A DNA stretch of 64,000 nt, taken from positions 5,044,522 through 5,108,521 of the forward strand of contig OY741266.1 of NCBI GenBank assembly GCA_963514095.1. Reading direction: 5' to 3'. This document shows, in pieces, positions 11,601 through 21,790 of the stretch. The stretch is from Eutrigla gurnardus (lineage: Eukaryota; Chordata; Actinopteri; Perciformes; Triglidae). Position 1 is the stretch's first letter. Each line of letters begins with the position of its first letter. Under the pieces are notes generated by a model, which worked only from the letters and a program-made list of their open reading frames with translations, was not told the DNA's origin and searched no databases. A program made the translations under genes and the position numbers.

Positions 11601-14600
11601 GGGCACACATAACTCCCATTCTAAAATCCTTGGCACTGGTTGCCTATTAGTTTTGGAATTGATTTTAAGATTCTCTTATTGGTTTTTAAATCAATTAATG
11701 GCCTGGCACAGACATATCCTCGACAGCTGGACCCCTGGTCGTGCCAAGAACCTCCACAAAGAAATATGGGGAATCCGCCTTTAGCCACTGTGGTCCCCTT
11801 CTCTGGAACAGTCTGCCTGTGGATCTAAGGGACTGCACCTCTGTAGACATTTTTTTTTTTAAATGCTTAAGACTTATCTTTTTAGCATAGCTTTTATGTA
11901 AGGTGCCTCACCATTCACTGCTGTGCCCTCCTTTCTTTTTACTTTTCATCCTCTGTGTTTTTTCTCCTCATAGGTTTTAATGTGGTTTATTGCTGTAGTT
12001 TTTATGTTTGTTGACTTGGTTTTTTTTATATACATTTTATAATTGTATGGTCTATCTTGACCTATTTCACTTTTGTGTTATCCATTTTGCTGGACTCTTT
12101 CTTTTGTTGTCTACTTCTGTTTTATTCTTGCTCTGTGAAGCACTTTGGGCTGCATGTTCTGCATGAAAGGTGCTATATAAATAAATAAAGTTTAAGTTTA
12201 AATAAAGTTTTACAGCCAGGAACCAAAAGAATCAGGTTCCTGTGGTCAAAATGTAAATAAAGGTCCTATAGAGTTTAATGATGTGCCTGGAAAAGTTCCT
12301 GCAGTGGAAAAGGAAACTCAGATTCTCTAGTTGAGCAACACATTACACATTTCTGAATATTCAGTAACACAACAGTTTATAGATTTATAATGAACTAGAG
12401 AGGCTAAGTCCCGCCCCTAGAGAGAGGTTAAGTCCCTTGTAGTGGTGTAACCGGTCTCGCTCCTTCTTCATGGTAAAATTTAAACATGAACATGAACACA
12501 GGAAGGAGCGGGACTTCATCCCTCTATGGGTTTAGTTATGCATGACTAGTGGATGGCTGTATTTCCTCCATACCTTGAGGAAGAGTACGTAGTCTTGGGT
12601 CAGAGCCAGCTGGCTCAGTGCTGAACTCCTCTGCTTCAGCTGGGCTATCTCCACCTGCAGCTCCCTCAGCAGACTCTGAGCTCTGTGCTCAGCCGCTCGC
12701 CGACTCACCGCCAACACCTGGAGGTGACACGTGTTGGAGATTAGTTCACATACTTCAGGATGTTGCTTTCTGTGCATGAACAGGACTTTTATTTCAATGA
12801 AAACTAAGAGCTTCTCTCCATACTTCTGGTATCTGTGTTTTTACCTCCAAGATTTCAGCTTGGCAGCGCTCCAAACTGGAGATCAGCTTGGAAAACACAG
12901 AAACCGTTCCTTCTGTCTCTCTCTCAGCAGCGGCCTGAAGAAAAGATGAACGTCAATAGATGTGAGGCCTTTTCTTTAAACTTATGAACAACTGTGGAGG
13001 ATATTCTACAAGTGCTGCTCCACCTCGGCCAGTGTGTGTGTTACGTTGTTTCGTTGTTCCGTTGTTTCGTTGTTCCGTTGTTTCGTTGTTTCGTTGTTCC
13101 GTTGTTCCATTGTTCAGTTGTTCCGTTGTTTCCTTCTTATGTTGTTTCATTAATATTTAGTTTTTTTGAGATGTTGAATTTTTTGAGACTGAATGTTTTG
13201 AGATGTTGAATTTTTTGACGTTGAAGTTTTTGACATTTAATTTTTTGACATTGAATTTTTTGAGATGTTGAATTTTTTTAGACTGAATTTTTTGACATTT
13301 AATTTTTTTACACTGAATTTTTTTCAAATTCAGAGACAAAAAAAATTCAGTGCGAGAAATTTGATGGTTTTTAAAATTCAAAGTCTGATTTTGATACTAA
13401 AAAAAATCAATCTTAGAAATTCATATTCAAACTCTGATGGCACAGAATTACTTCTATACAAGTGGAGCTGAAATGAAGAAATGCCTTTTCAACACTTTTT
13501 GATCACATTTCCTATCATATCATATCGTTCACCTATTTATATAAGATGAAAAAATGACAGAAAACTTACATTTCTTTGAATTTTTGTATAAAATTCCATT
13601 ATGTTTTTCTTCATGGAAAAAAAGACACGAGGCATGCTTAGGTCAGTAGTAGCAACGATTTTCAACCGATAACATCATGACATGGATCCATCCATCAATC
13701 AGAGAGAGAGAGAGAAGTTTGTGAGTTAATCTTTTCCATCAAATTCCTCCCAACGTTATGCCCCGCCTTCCGTCTGACTGGAAATACATCAGCATACCAA
13801 GATAGAGACTCTGGAAATTATGTTTCACCTCCACTTCAATAGTTTTGGGCTAAGGGCCACCACAAAATAACTAACGTTAATACATTAAAGTTATCCAATA
13901 ATGTTAGTAATGTTATGTAAGTCTGATTCATAAATAATCCCTCTCAATCACTACTGACACACTACAACATTGTAAGGCTGGCATTTGTATAAAATGTTGC
14001 AATGTTTTTTGATGCTACATTTTGTTTTATCTCGCTTTGTTTGACTGTTTTTTTTAAAAACCTGTAACTTCATCTGAACAGCATGAAGATGATGATGTCA
14101 GCTGTATGAGTCGGCTGTTATCATGTTTACATGTGACTTCAATGGGAAGATAAACTCTTTGTTATTCTGATGGAGGAGATGGTTTGTGATAGAGAGTTTA
14201 TTCGGCTGCATCTCTTGCTGCTGATCCTCGTAGAGGCCATGTTGATTAAAATCCAGTTGTCATGATGCATCCTGGGATACGTTGGGCCATGAAGGGTCCA
14301 TCAGTTGGATCCAGGAAAAGAAGCCACATTTCTGGGCTGCATTTGAAGGAGACTTTGAGACGGGACACTTTTCTCAGCCGCTGGGACACATTCAGTCTTG
14401 AGATGGACCTCTGAAGGACGGACGCTGGACTGGGACACATTTGGTCTCTAAATGGACCTCTGAAGGACGGATGCTGGACAGGGACACAGCTTGTACCTGC
14501 AGAGACCCTGACCTCCCTGCCCCTCCTCAAATGTGTCTACAGTCTCAAACCAAGTCTGAACCTTGAACAAAGACTGAAGACTCACCTGGATGTCCTGTAA

Positions 14601-17503
14601 GGAGTTGTGTATTTCCTCCATCTTCCTCTCTCTCACACAGATGAGATCCTTCAGTTCCACCTCTGCAATACCCAACTGGAACTTGAGACGACAAAAGACA
14701 CACATTTCCTTTATTATATTATGCATAACTGTCTATAACGAATCTCTCATCATAATCCCGAAGCCTGTCACATTCTCCACCAGATGGACCTACAGTTCTG
14801 TGGGATCACAAGCTTCTATAGACCATAATCTCATTGGCTGCAAAACACAGAGCACAAGCTGGTCAATAGCATCTTTTGATTGAGGCCAACAGAATTATGA
14901 GTGCGAGACATCAACTCACTTCCTGCACTTCTCAAGTCCCGCCCCTTCTTGTGTCTTAATTGAGAAGATTAGGTACAGTATGTGTCAATTGGATTCGTTT
15001 ACCATAAATTACACATATGATGTTTCTCAGTTTAAAAGATAATTGGTCACTTCAAGAAAGTCTCACTTAGTCATAGTATCATTCAGCTGGGGGCGGAGCC
15101 TCCTGTAGGCAGCTTTTCTCTCTCTCACACACACACACATACACACACACATGCACACACACACACACACACACAGTGGTACCTTCTTGATGTTCCACTC
15201 TCTCCTGGCAGGCGTGATGCTGTGTCCTCGGTGCTCTCCCGTCTCCACACAGACGCCACAGATGCAGGTGTTATCGGTCCGACAGAAGAACTCCAGACCT
15301 CTCAGGTGGACGGGACACAGAGGCAGGTTGGGTGGAGACTCACCGGGGCTGCTCACACTGCACCTGTCATCACATTAAAATAGAGGCTTCACTTACCCTG
15401 CATCTGTGAAGACAAACTAATTTCATTAATTAATCATTTCAATGTCATTTTTCAAGTCAAAACAATTTTGCTGCTACATTCACATGACACACATTTAAAA
15501 ACTTCATACAGCAAAGTATTGTGGTACTTTCTGTGGCAAACTATCAACGCAAATACGAGTTAAACCTTTTGGTAGCAGTTGCTTCTTCCGCCCACTAGAT
15601 GGTGCTGACTTGTTTCTGTTCAGATACTCTTATTACATACTCTCTTATTACAGTGCTGGTAAATCTGTCTCTCTGAGACAAACTGCATCATTTGGTAATA
15701 AATCACAATATATGTTGTCACAACACAACAAACAAATTTGCAATAAGATGATCTCGTGACTGATATCACCATGATAATATGGTATTGTGGTGGCTTCCCA
15801 CCGCAGCTCATTCGACTACCTGCCTGTGTACTTGTATATGCACCTGGATTGATTGACTAGTAATAGCGAAGGATTATCGGAAAACCTCAGGAGCCACTTG
15901 ATATATTGTCCGTGTGAATGTTGAGCTGCTGTTATTTGGTTGGTGCTTGTTTGTCTCAGATTTATGCTTTTCATGTGTTTTACTGCTAATAAACATCTCT
16001 CCAGTACACATTAACGTGAGGCCATCTTTCCACGCCACAACACACGTTCATTCTTCTTTTTCTTTTTAAATGTAAGGTTAAAAAAATAAAAAATGATCAG
16101 TATATTGTTGGTTCTATCCGGAGAGTTCATACTGCCTCTCGGGGTCTCCTATATTCCACTTTTCTCTCCGCCAGCATTTTAGCTTGTTATCTGGCACACC
16201 CAACATCAACCCAGGAATGTGTCAGTTCTTCAAACAAATGGGAATTTAAGTGATTATTATGTTACATTTACTTGCTCCCATTACTTTTGTTGTAATATTT
16301 GTGGAGCATTAAAGACGACCCATTTTAACGTAGTGTGAGGCCCCGATCACACGGAGACACGGCGCAACAGGAACATCCGCTTCAAAACTACACTTTGGCG
16401 AAGTGCATCAGGTAAAGCCTGATGAGCCTGTGGAGCGTCATCAACCAGATGATCAAATGTGTAGTGAAGTGAAAAGCACAATTTTAATGTGGCACACTTG
16501 CATATAAAATCAATGCAAATACACGGAAATTCACACCGGACTGCCTCGAGTGGGCTGAATCAGAAATGGAGACAAAACATTTGGTAGCGATCTGTGGTCC
16601 CCAAGAGCTCTAAGATAGACCCTCACGTGAGTACAGAGACCAAACAAAACTATGTGTACAAACCAGAGACTGTCTGTGGTCCAAACAATAAGGTCACTGC
16701 CGTATTTGTGCCGACTCCGAGACAACGTTATGTTAAGTGTTTATGGGGAAACAGTGTTAGCATAGCCTAGCATAGCCCGATTGATCAGGAAACAATTTTC
16801 ATTTTAAAAGTTGTTTGCTTATCATTTTGCGGATAGACCTAACAAAGCTCAGGCCTTTTACAAATCAGCCTCATTATGTCGTTACTTGGGCATTATTTTG
16901 ATGAGTTTTACAGGCAATGCATTTTACAGGTAACACATGTTGCAGGCAACGTGTCTCGATGTGATCGGTGTGAAGGAATGTAGTTTGACACCTGCGGGGA
17001 GGTGAGTAGGGTGGAGGTGGGTCGGGATGCCTATTGTCCGGAGCCTGGAAGGACCTGGGACTTTGGGGGTCAGCGCGATAGGAGACGGTGGTGTGAGGCG
17101 TCCCGGGAGTCGGCAGCCGCTGAAAACGAGTAATCATCTCAGCAAAGATGGTGTCCGGCATCTCCACCGGCCTCTGTGGTGGAGACAGGCCCAGGTGATG
17201 GTGGTGGTTTGAATCCACTCCTCCACCTCTTCCATCCAAAGGCTCTCCAGCCATTTGCTTAAACTGCTCAGTGATTTCCTTCAGGGTTCGGTTGATCTGG
17301 AGCTCTGGTCGCTTGTGGAAGGACTCCTTGCAGAGGGGACACTGGTAGACCTTGGTGCCTCCTCTTCCTCCGTCCCAGTAGGAGGAGATGCAGGCCTGGC
17401 AGAAGCTGTGACCACATGGTGTTGAGACCGGGTTGTTGAACACATCCAGACAGATGGAGCAGGTGAACTGGTCTTCAGACAGGATGGATGCAGGCAGTGC
17501 CAT
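5255..17503 (-). CDS. TRIM family RING E3 ubiquitin ligase with PRY/SPRY (B30.2) domain
   Basis: Ten coding exons (minus strand): 17503-16992, 15363-15183, 14681-14586, 12934-12845, 12717-12574, 6807-6660, 6426-6382, 6276-6250, 6129-5954, 5623-5255. All have GT/AG borders and matching phases. The sum is 1,788 bp, or 595 aa plus stop, a normal TRIM length. Order: RING (residues about 10-60), proline-rich linker, B-box 2, coiled coil, linker, PRY, SPRY. TRIM proteins transfer ubiquitin through the RING and recognise targets through B30.2; many fish members act in antiviral signalling. The ATG at 17503 lies just inside an acceptor-like CTGTCATACAG, so an upstream non-coding exon is likely. I recognise the family but not the exact orthologue (TRIM25/TRIM47/finTRIM-like). 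The 5.8-kb intron is loaded with transposons. Confidence 0.9.
5954..6807 (-). CDS. TRIM coding exons 6-9: linker and PRY
   Basis: Exons 6807-6660 (148 bp), 6426-6382 (45 bp), 6276-6250 (27 bp) and 6129-5954 (176 bp). The first two encode a Ser/Pro-rich linker after the coiled coil. The 27-bp microexon gives KTRRVQEYA, the usual run-up to PRY. The 176-bp exon gives the PRY part, starting ASINLDTSTAHPRLIISADG, with PERFDRVVCVL and GRHYWE at its end. Phases run 0-1-1-1-0 and all sites are GT/AG. The HYWEV motif of B30.2 is split across the last intron. Confidence 0.82.
6961..7126 (+). mobile_element. Decayed tRNA-derived SINE
   Basis: Matches the SINE at 4880-5092 over the A-box region (GGCTGTGGCTCCCAGGTAGAGC) and the 3' tail (GATATAAAGGCAGGTCCATT). 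The B-box region is deleted, so it should no longer be transcribed by Pol III. It lies in the large TRIM intron. Confidence 0.7.
7465..9574. mobile_element. GC-rich non-autonomous TIR transposon, copy 1
   Basis: Starts GGGCCCTAGTTTC and ends GAAACTAGGGCCC, with ATA directly outside both ends as the likely target duplication. About 70 bp at the left end and 110 bp at the right end match the element at 62261-63690. No transposase ORF is visible. Its middle is replaced by, or interrupted by, a long foldback repeat (7535-9457). It sits in the TRIM intron between coding exons 6 and 5. The superfamily is not certain; GG ends with short A/T-rich duplications suggest a Harbinger/ISL2EU-type element. 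Confidence 0.8.
7535..9457. repeat. Foldback element with arms of about 815 bp
   Basis: Left arm 7535-8350 and right arm 8645-9457 are near-perfect reverse complements around a 294-bp spacer. Both outer ends read TATGAAGGTATTATTGGTGC inward, and both inner ends are the GTGCATTTGTTTTC motif. The same 97-codon frame appears on opposite strands of the two arms as a result; it is not a gene. CCAAT-like ATTGGCT boxes occur in both arms near the inner ends. Confidence 0.93.
10790..12212 (+). mobile_element. L2/CR1-group LINE, 5' truncated and decayed
   Basis: Frames in succession encode reverse transcriptase blocks: LDPSAAFDTVDHNILLNRLE at about 10.85 kb, then YADDTQLYIAV (catalytic YADD) at 11.1 kb, and DYCNALLSGLPKKTLGRLQL near 11.5 kb. 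Stops and frameshifts separate them. The 3' end has AAGCACTTTGGGCTGC, a TATATAAATAAATAAA tail and then the flank. It is in the antisense orientation within the TRIM intron and should be inactive. Confidence 0.85.
12574..14681 (-). CDS. TRIM coding exons 3-5: coiled coil
   Basis: Three phase-0 exons: 14681-14586 (96 bp, 32 codons), 12934-12845 (90 bp, 30 codons) and 12717-12574 (144 bp, 48 codons). The translations (starts FQLGIAEVELKD, AAAERETEGTVSVFSKLISS, VLAVSRRAAEHRAQSLLREL) are heptad-rich helices that align with the TRIM coiled coil without gaps. 96 bp is the usual size of the first coiled-coil exon. The other two add up to 234 bp, the usual size of the single exon that follows, so here that exon is split. 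All donors and acceptors are consensus (for example CAG|GTGAGT after 14586). Confidence 0.87.
13044..13345. repeat. Two adjoining simple-repeat tracts
   Basis: 13044-13147 is an irregular GTTGTTTC/GTTGTTCC octamer array. 13164-13345 is a looser array of TTGAATTTTTTGA-type units. Both lie in the TRIM intron. The open frames across them are products of the repeat. Confidence 0.75.
14388..14485. repeat. Short tandem duplication in TRIM intron
   Basis: Two copies of a roughly 60-bp unit containing GGACCTCTGAAGGACGGA, just outside the 96-bp coiled-coil exon. No coding signal. Confidence 0.55.
15119..15176. repeat. CA microsatellite beside B-box exon donor
   Basis: An almost pure CA run on the plus strand, so UG repeats in the TRIM pre-mRNA, beginning about seven nucleotides inside the intron after the B-box exon. 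Confidence 0.9.
15183..15363 (-). CDS. TRIM coding exon 2: B-box type 2
   Basis: 181 bp. The zinc ligands of a B-box 2 are present in order: CPVH, FCRTD, CICGVC and EHRGH. The acceptor is GATGACAG at 15365-15364. A second AG six bases downstream would also keep the frame, so two residues may vary. The donor AAG|GTACC is at 15182-15181, followed almost at once by a TG repeat on the transcribed strand. It starts in phase 2 and ends in phase 0. Confidence 0.88.
16339..16973. mobile_element. MITE ending at the RING-exon donor site
   Basis: The left end reads CCCCGATCACACGGAGACAC and the right end, reversed, reads CACCGATCACATCGAGACAC, giving imperfect terminal inverted repeats about 635 bp apart. 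No transposase was seen. The right end stops about 17 bp from the donor of TRIM coding exon 1, on the intron side. The superfamily was not assigned. Confidence 0.55.
16992..17503 (-). CDS. TRIM coding exon 1: RING finger
   Basis: Encodes MALPASILSEDQFTC followed by a C3HC4 RING: CSIC, PCGHSFC, QAC and CPLC pairs give all eight zinc ligands. A less conserved proline-rich linker (PPPPYSPP) follows. The exon ends CGCAG before GTGTCA (donor 16991-16990), phase 2, which matches the next exon. The open frame continues past the donor into MITE-derived sequence, so an intron-retained form would have about 40 foreign residues before a stop. Confidence 0.88.
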
Positions 17504-17789
17504 AGCCTTCCAACGTTGAGCTGTATGACAGATAGTGTTTGCATCAGAAACAAAGATCTCATTCAGATTCAGACACATTTTCCCTCACACATCACATTTA
17601 CATTATAAAAACTCAAACAGGTTCCCATGGTAATGCGGAATACAGTGGAAAGGCCTCGCTGACGACACAATCAGTCTCCGAGAGTATCAGTGCAGAAGAT
17701 TCCTGCGTAAAAACAAATTCACGTCACTGGGAAATAAATATTTTCTCTTATTTACTTTCTCTGCATCCTGATGCATTTTCATTTAACTG

Positions 17790-18088
17790 CTGTGTGTGTG
17801 GGCTGCATGTTCTCCCCGTGTAAGCGTGGGTTCTCTCCGGGTTCTCCGGCTTCCTCCCACAGTCCAAAGACATGCAGGATGGGGATAGGTTAATTGGTGA
17901 CTCTAAATTGCCCGTAGGTGTGAATGTGAGCGTGAATGGTTGTCTGTCTCTATATGTTGGCCCTGCGATAGACTGGCGTCCTGTCCAGGGTGTACCCTGC
18001 CTTCGCCCAATGACAGCTGGGATCGGCTCCAGCCCGACCCTGAATACAGGATAAGCGGTAGACAATGGATGGATGGATGGATGGATGC
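17790..18088 (+). mobile_element. SINE, V-SINE-like, head missing
   Basis: Shares the body and L2-like tail of the copies at 54015-54345 and 58036-58403, for example GACTCTAAATTGCCCGTAGG and AGACTGGCGTCCTGTCCAGG. It ends in a TGGATGGATGG tail. The tRNA-like head is absent, consistent with 5' truncation on insertion. Confidence 0.85.
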
Positions 18089-18158
18089 TGTGTGTGCCTT
18101 GCCATCCAATGAGCATTAAAACTTGAGCAGCAGCAGCAGCTCGAATGTCAGTCTGTCT

Positions 18159-18983
18159 GAGGGGCCGTCCAGACGAAGCAAAACAAACTTTTTTTCTCCG
18201 TTTTGCCTTGGCGTCGTTTCAAGAAAATCCGCGTCCAGACGAATCCACTGAAAACGACTCAGCGCGCTGTAGTACATATTCCAGGCCCTTATGCAGCGCT
18301 GTTTCTGCTACAAAAACGCAGAAGAAGAGATGGAGCGTGACCGGATGTTTGCCATTGCTATTGCAACACGTGAGAGTCACGGCTAATCTCAGCCCGACCA
18401 CCCGATCAATAAACACCCATAAGATGACAATTTGGCCCATATAAATAAAACCAACAATAAGCATCAACAGCCGTCACCCTAAGGACCTTGACGAGGCGTT
18501 GTCACATGTTGGGATGGATTAATTAGACAAATAAATGCCTACATTCATGGGAAGTTAGCTAGCGGTTGTTTGTCAGCATCGTAATAAAGTAGCTTTTTTC
18601 CCGGAATATCGCCCCCTCTCTCGGCTCCGTTTTTTTTTTTTTCATACAGTGGCCCTGATACGCCGTCGTACAGACGAGCAGAATATCTGCTACGAGCACG
18701 GAGGCCGCCGTTGTTGTTGTTGTTACGAGACGTCGCGGGGGAAGAAGTCAGGCTCGAGGGTCGAGGAGCGGGGCGATGACGTCAGCGTTTTCGTTTTCGC
18801 CGTCTACACGAAAACGATCACGAAACGGAGGGGGGCCGTTTTTTTCTTTTGCACCCTGAGAGCTGGTTTCAAAAAAGTGCGTTTTCACGCCGCGAAAACG
18901 CCGGATTCGTATGGATGGAAGGGTGAAACGCACAAGACTTCTGCGTTTACGCACTGAAAACGTTTTCGTCTGGACGGCCCCTG
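18159..18983. mobile_element. Non-autonomous hAT-like element
   Basis: Left end GAGGGGCCGTCCAGACGAA and right end, reversed, CAGGGGCCGTCCAGACGAA form 19-bp terminal inverted repeats with one mismatch, the type of start seen in hAT elements. The interior is GC-rich with repeated GAAAACG motifs and no transposase. I found no clean 8-bp target duplication. Confidence 0.7.
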
Positions 18984-19790
18984 AATGTGTGTGTGCCTCC
19001 TGCACTTAAACACACCCACGCTAACACACACACAAAAACAAGTGAGTTTTGCAATCGTAAAAATCGTAAAAATGTTAAATATAGTAATAAACTCAAGTCA
19101 TCCACACGTCCTCTTCTGTTGGTTCTGCAATCAGAACTATTGTCAACCAGCTAATGAGTGTGTTGAGCTTAATCACTATGAACACACACTGGAGATCGTT
19201 GTGGCTCAATCCCACATACACCTTCCTGCTAGACACAAAAACTCACCAGCATCAAACGTGGGTTAATCCACCGCTGAAAATAGTCCCCAACAAACGCAAC
19301 ATTTCCTCATGTTTCCACTATGTGTTAAAAACTACAGTGACCAGCTGTTTTGGGAAAAAATGATTGTGAGACATTGTTAAAGATCCTGAGTAGTAACAAA
19401 TAGACTGAGTGCCATGACAATGACACTAATACAGAATGATGATATTCTTTAGTCATCACAAGAGAGAAACACACAGAGAACATGACTGCAACTTTACTGA
19501 CAAGTTACGTCTGCACACATTTCTAGTAAGCACTCGACCTCTGGATCAGAGTGTTTAGAGAGTGGCATTTTTATCCTAAAAGGAGGGAGCATCGCACTAT
19601 GTTCCAGTCCAGTTCCACTCTGGTCCCACTCACACAACAAGTCTGAAGCATGACCAAGTCTGACCCAGAATCCATCTGTGTCTTGCACAGTCACCAACAG
19701 TATTTAACACTGAGCTATAATGAGAGGAACGGCCTATCGATGATATGTCATACCCTCATACATACCAGTGCTTGTGCCCCTGCATGAGCA
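18984..19790. other. Gene-free intergenic stretch
   Basis: Unique-looking sequence between a hAT-like element and the minisatellite. Short ORFs lack conserved motifs, and I see no exon or RNA gene. Confidence 0.4.
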
Positions 19791-19794
19791 ACTG

Positions 19795-20446
19795 TACCAT
19801 GCAGAAGCACAACTCTTCCTACAGCGCCAAAGCACTACTCTTCCTACCGCGCCGAAGCACAACTCTTACTACTGCGTTGAAGAACAACTCTTCCTACCGC
19901 GCCGAAGCACAACTCTTACTACTCCGTTGAAGAACAACTCTTCCTACCGCGCCGAAGCACAACTCTTACTACTGCGCCGAAGCACAACTCTTCCTACCGC
20001 GCCGAAGAACAATTTTCCTACAGCGCAGAAGCACAACTCTTACTACCACGCAGAAGCACAACTCTTCCTACCGCGCCAAAGCACAATTTTCCTACAGCGC
20101 AGAAGCACAACTCTTACTACCACGCAGAAGCACAACTCTTCCTACAGTGCCGAAGCACAACTCTTCCTACCACGCCGAAGCACAACTCTTCCTACAGCGC
20201 CGAAGCACAACTCTTTCTACCGCGCCAACCAAAGCACAACTCTTCCTACAGCGCCAAAGCACAACTCTTCCTACAGCGCAGGAGCACAACTCTTCCTACA
20301 GCGCCGAAGCACAACTCTTCCTACCGCGCTGAAGCACAACTCTTACTACCGTGCCAACCAAAGCACAACTCTTCCTACCGCACCAAAGCACAACTCTTCC
20401 TAAGTGCCGAAGCACAACTCTTCCTACCGCACCGAAGCACAACAAA
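19795..20446. repeat. 25-bp minisatellite
   Basis: About 26 tandem units of AGCACAACTCTTCCTACAGC-type sequence, 25 bp long, with small variation (CCGCGCC, CAGCGCC, TACTACTG) and two units expanded by 4 bp (CAAC) near 20226 and 20354. Because 25 is not a multiple of three and the unit has no stop in any frame used, it creates a 211-codon plus-strand ORF whose 25-residue pattern is only the repeat read in three frames. Confidence 0.95.
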
Positions 20447-21244
20447 AAGGATCCAAATTAACTTTACATTGACCTTGTTTTAGTGCTGAGACACAAGAAA
20501 AATGGACAACTAGTGTCCCTGAACATGAAACCAGTAGATTTCATCTGTGACTATTTCACAAACTGCTGTGAGACTGTTTGCAGACACACACCTGACATTA
20601 TCACAGTCAAACTGATGATAAGGTGGAGACTCACGGTGGAAAGTGGCTGCTTGTCTCCACGACGATGAACGCAACTCCTTAGCTGCAAAACCTCACGTAC
20701 ATGTGAACTGGGGACTCAAACAGCTGTATGCAGGCAGGGAACTACTGATTGGTTAATAGATTGGTTAAGGTCGATTATCAGTCAAAAACATTCATAATGA
20801 GCATTCATTACAGTAGTAATTAACAACACTTCGTCCTACATCCTGATTTTACACACAAAGATCACTTTGCTCATCATGGCGAGCCTCAGCTTTATCATAT
20901 TTGAGAAATTATCCCTGTTGATGTCACAAGGGTAATCTCAGCCATTTATTGTAACTGATAGAAAGCCTGTAATACAAACCGGGGGTGGCACCTTTAATTA
21001 TTTACTCAGAATTGTATCATAATCAGCTACTATTTTTCTTTATCTATTCAACTTGTAACAATTTAGGAAATGTAACATGATTAGCCACATTGTTGTCAGC
21101 CGCAGCTTCTACAGAATTAGCTGTTTATTTAATGGCTAAAATGCTGAGTCATAGTTACACTTGGTGAGAAGTTTAATTACTAGATTAGTTTAATTATGTG
21201 TGTCTGTCGCTCTCATTGTCTGCTGGATGTTTGTTGGAAGCACA

Positions 21245-21303
<59 letters not shown>

Positions 21304-21790
21304 ACACTTTCACAAAATATGACTTTTGCTTATAAAGCACAGGACCTGAGAAAGGGTCGACCAATCAGATCTGAAGGCGGGATAAACAAATGACAAACAG
21401 TGATAGTAAACTGGCCACCAGTGTGACTGACATCAAGTACAAGTTGTACAAGTCAACTTTCAGAGGGGACGACGCTTTGATCAACGATCAATCGATAATA
21501 TCTTTGTGCCACACTGATCCAAAATGAAAACAGAAGTAACAATAGGAGTAACAATGTGAACAAACACCAGAGTGAAGTTTATCAGGTGAGGTCAGACTTC
21601 AGTCCAGAGTGCTCTGAATTAAATTCTATGGAAACGTTTTCAAAGTAACAATGAAAGGTTTTAAGAAATATGCTTGCTTTACCCAGTTAGATTAGGACTT
21701 CTACATCTTCTCTCTGTACGTCCAGGACAAAGAAACACTCAGAACCTTTTTGTGTAGTTCTATACAGATTAAAACCTTGTCATGATGTCT
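20447..21790. other. Gene-free stretch with a CA microsatellite
   Basis: Mostly unassigned sequence. The only clear structure is a CA run at 21239-21299. No supported coding exon. Confidence 0.5.

Noticed and set aside
19768..20403. 211-codon ORF with a 25-residue repeat
   Set aside because: A 25-bp minisatellite read through three frames in turn; no start context, no domain, no flanking exons.
19795..20446. CRISPR-like array
   Set aside because: The units are contiguous 25-bp tandem copies without unique spacers, in a vertebrate genome.
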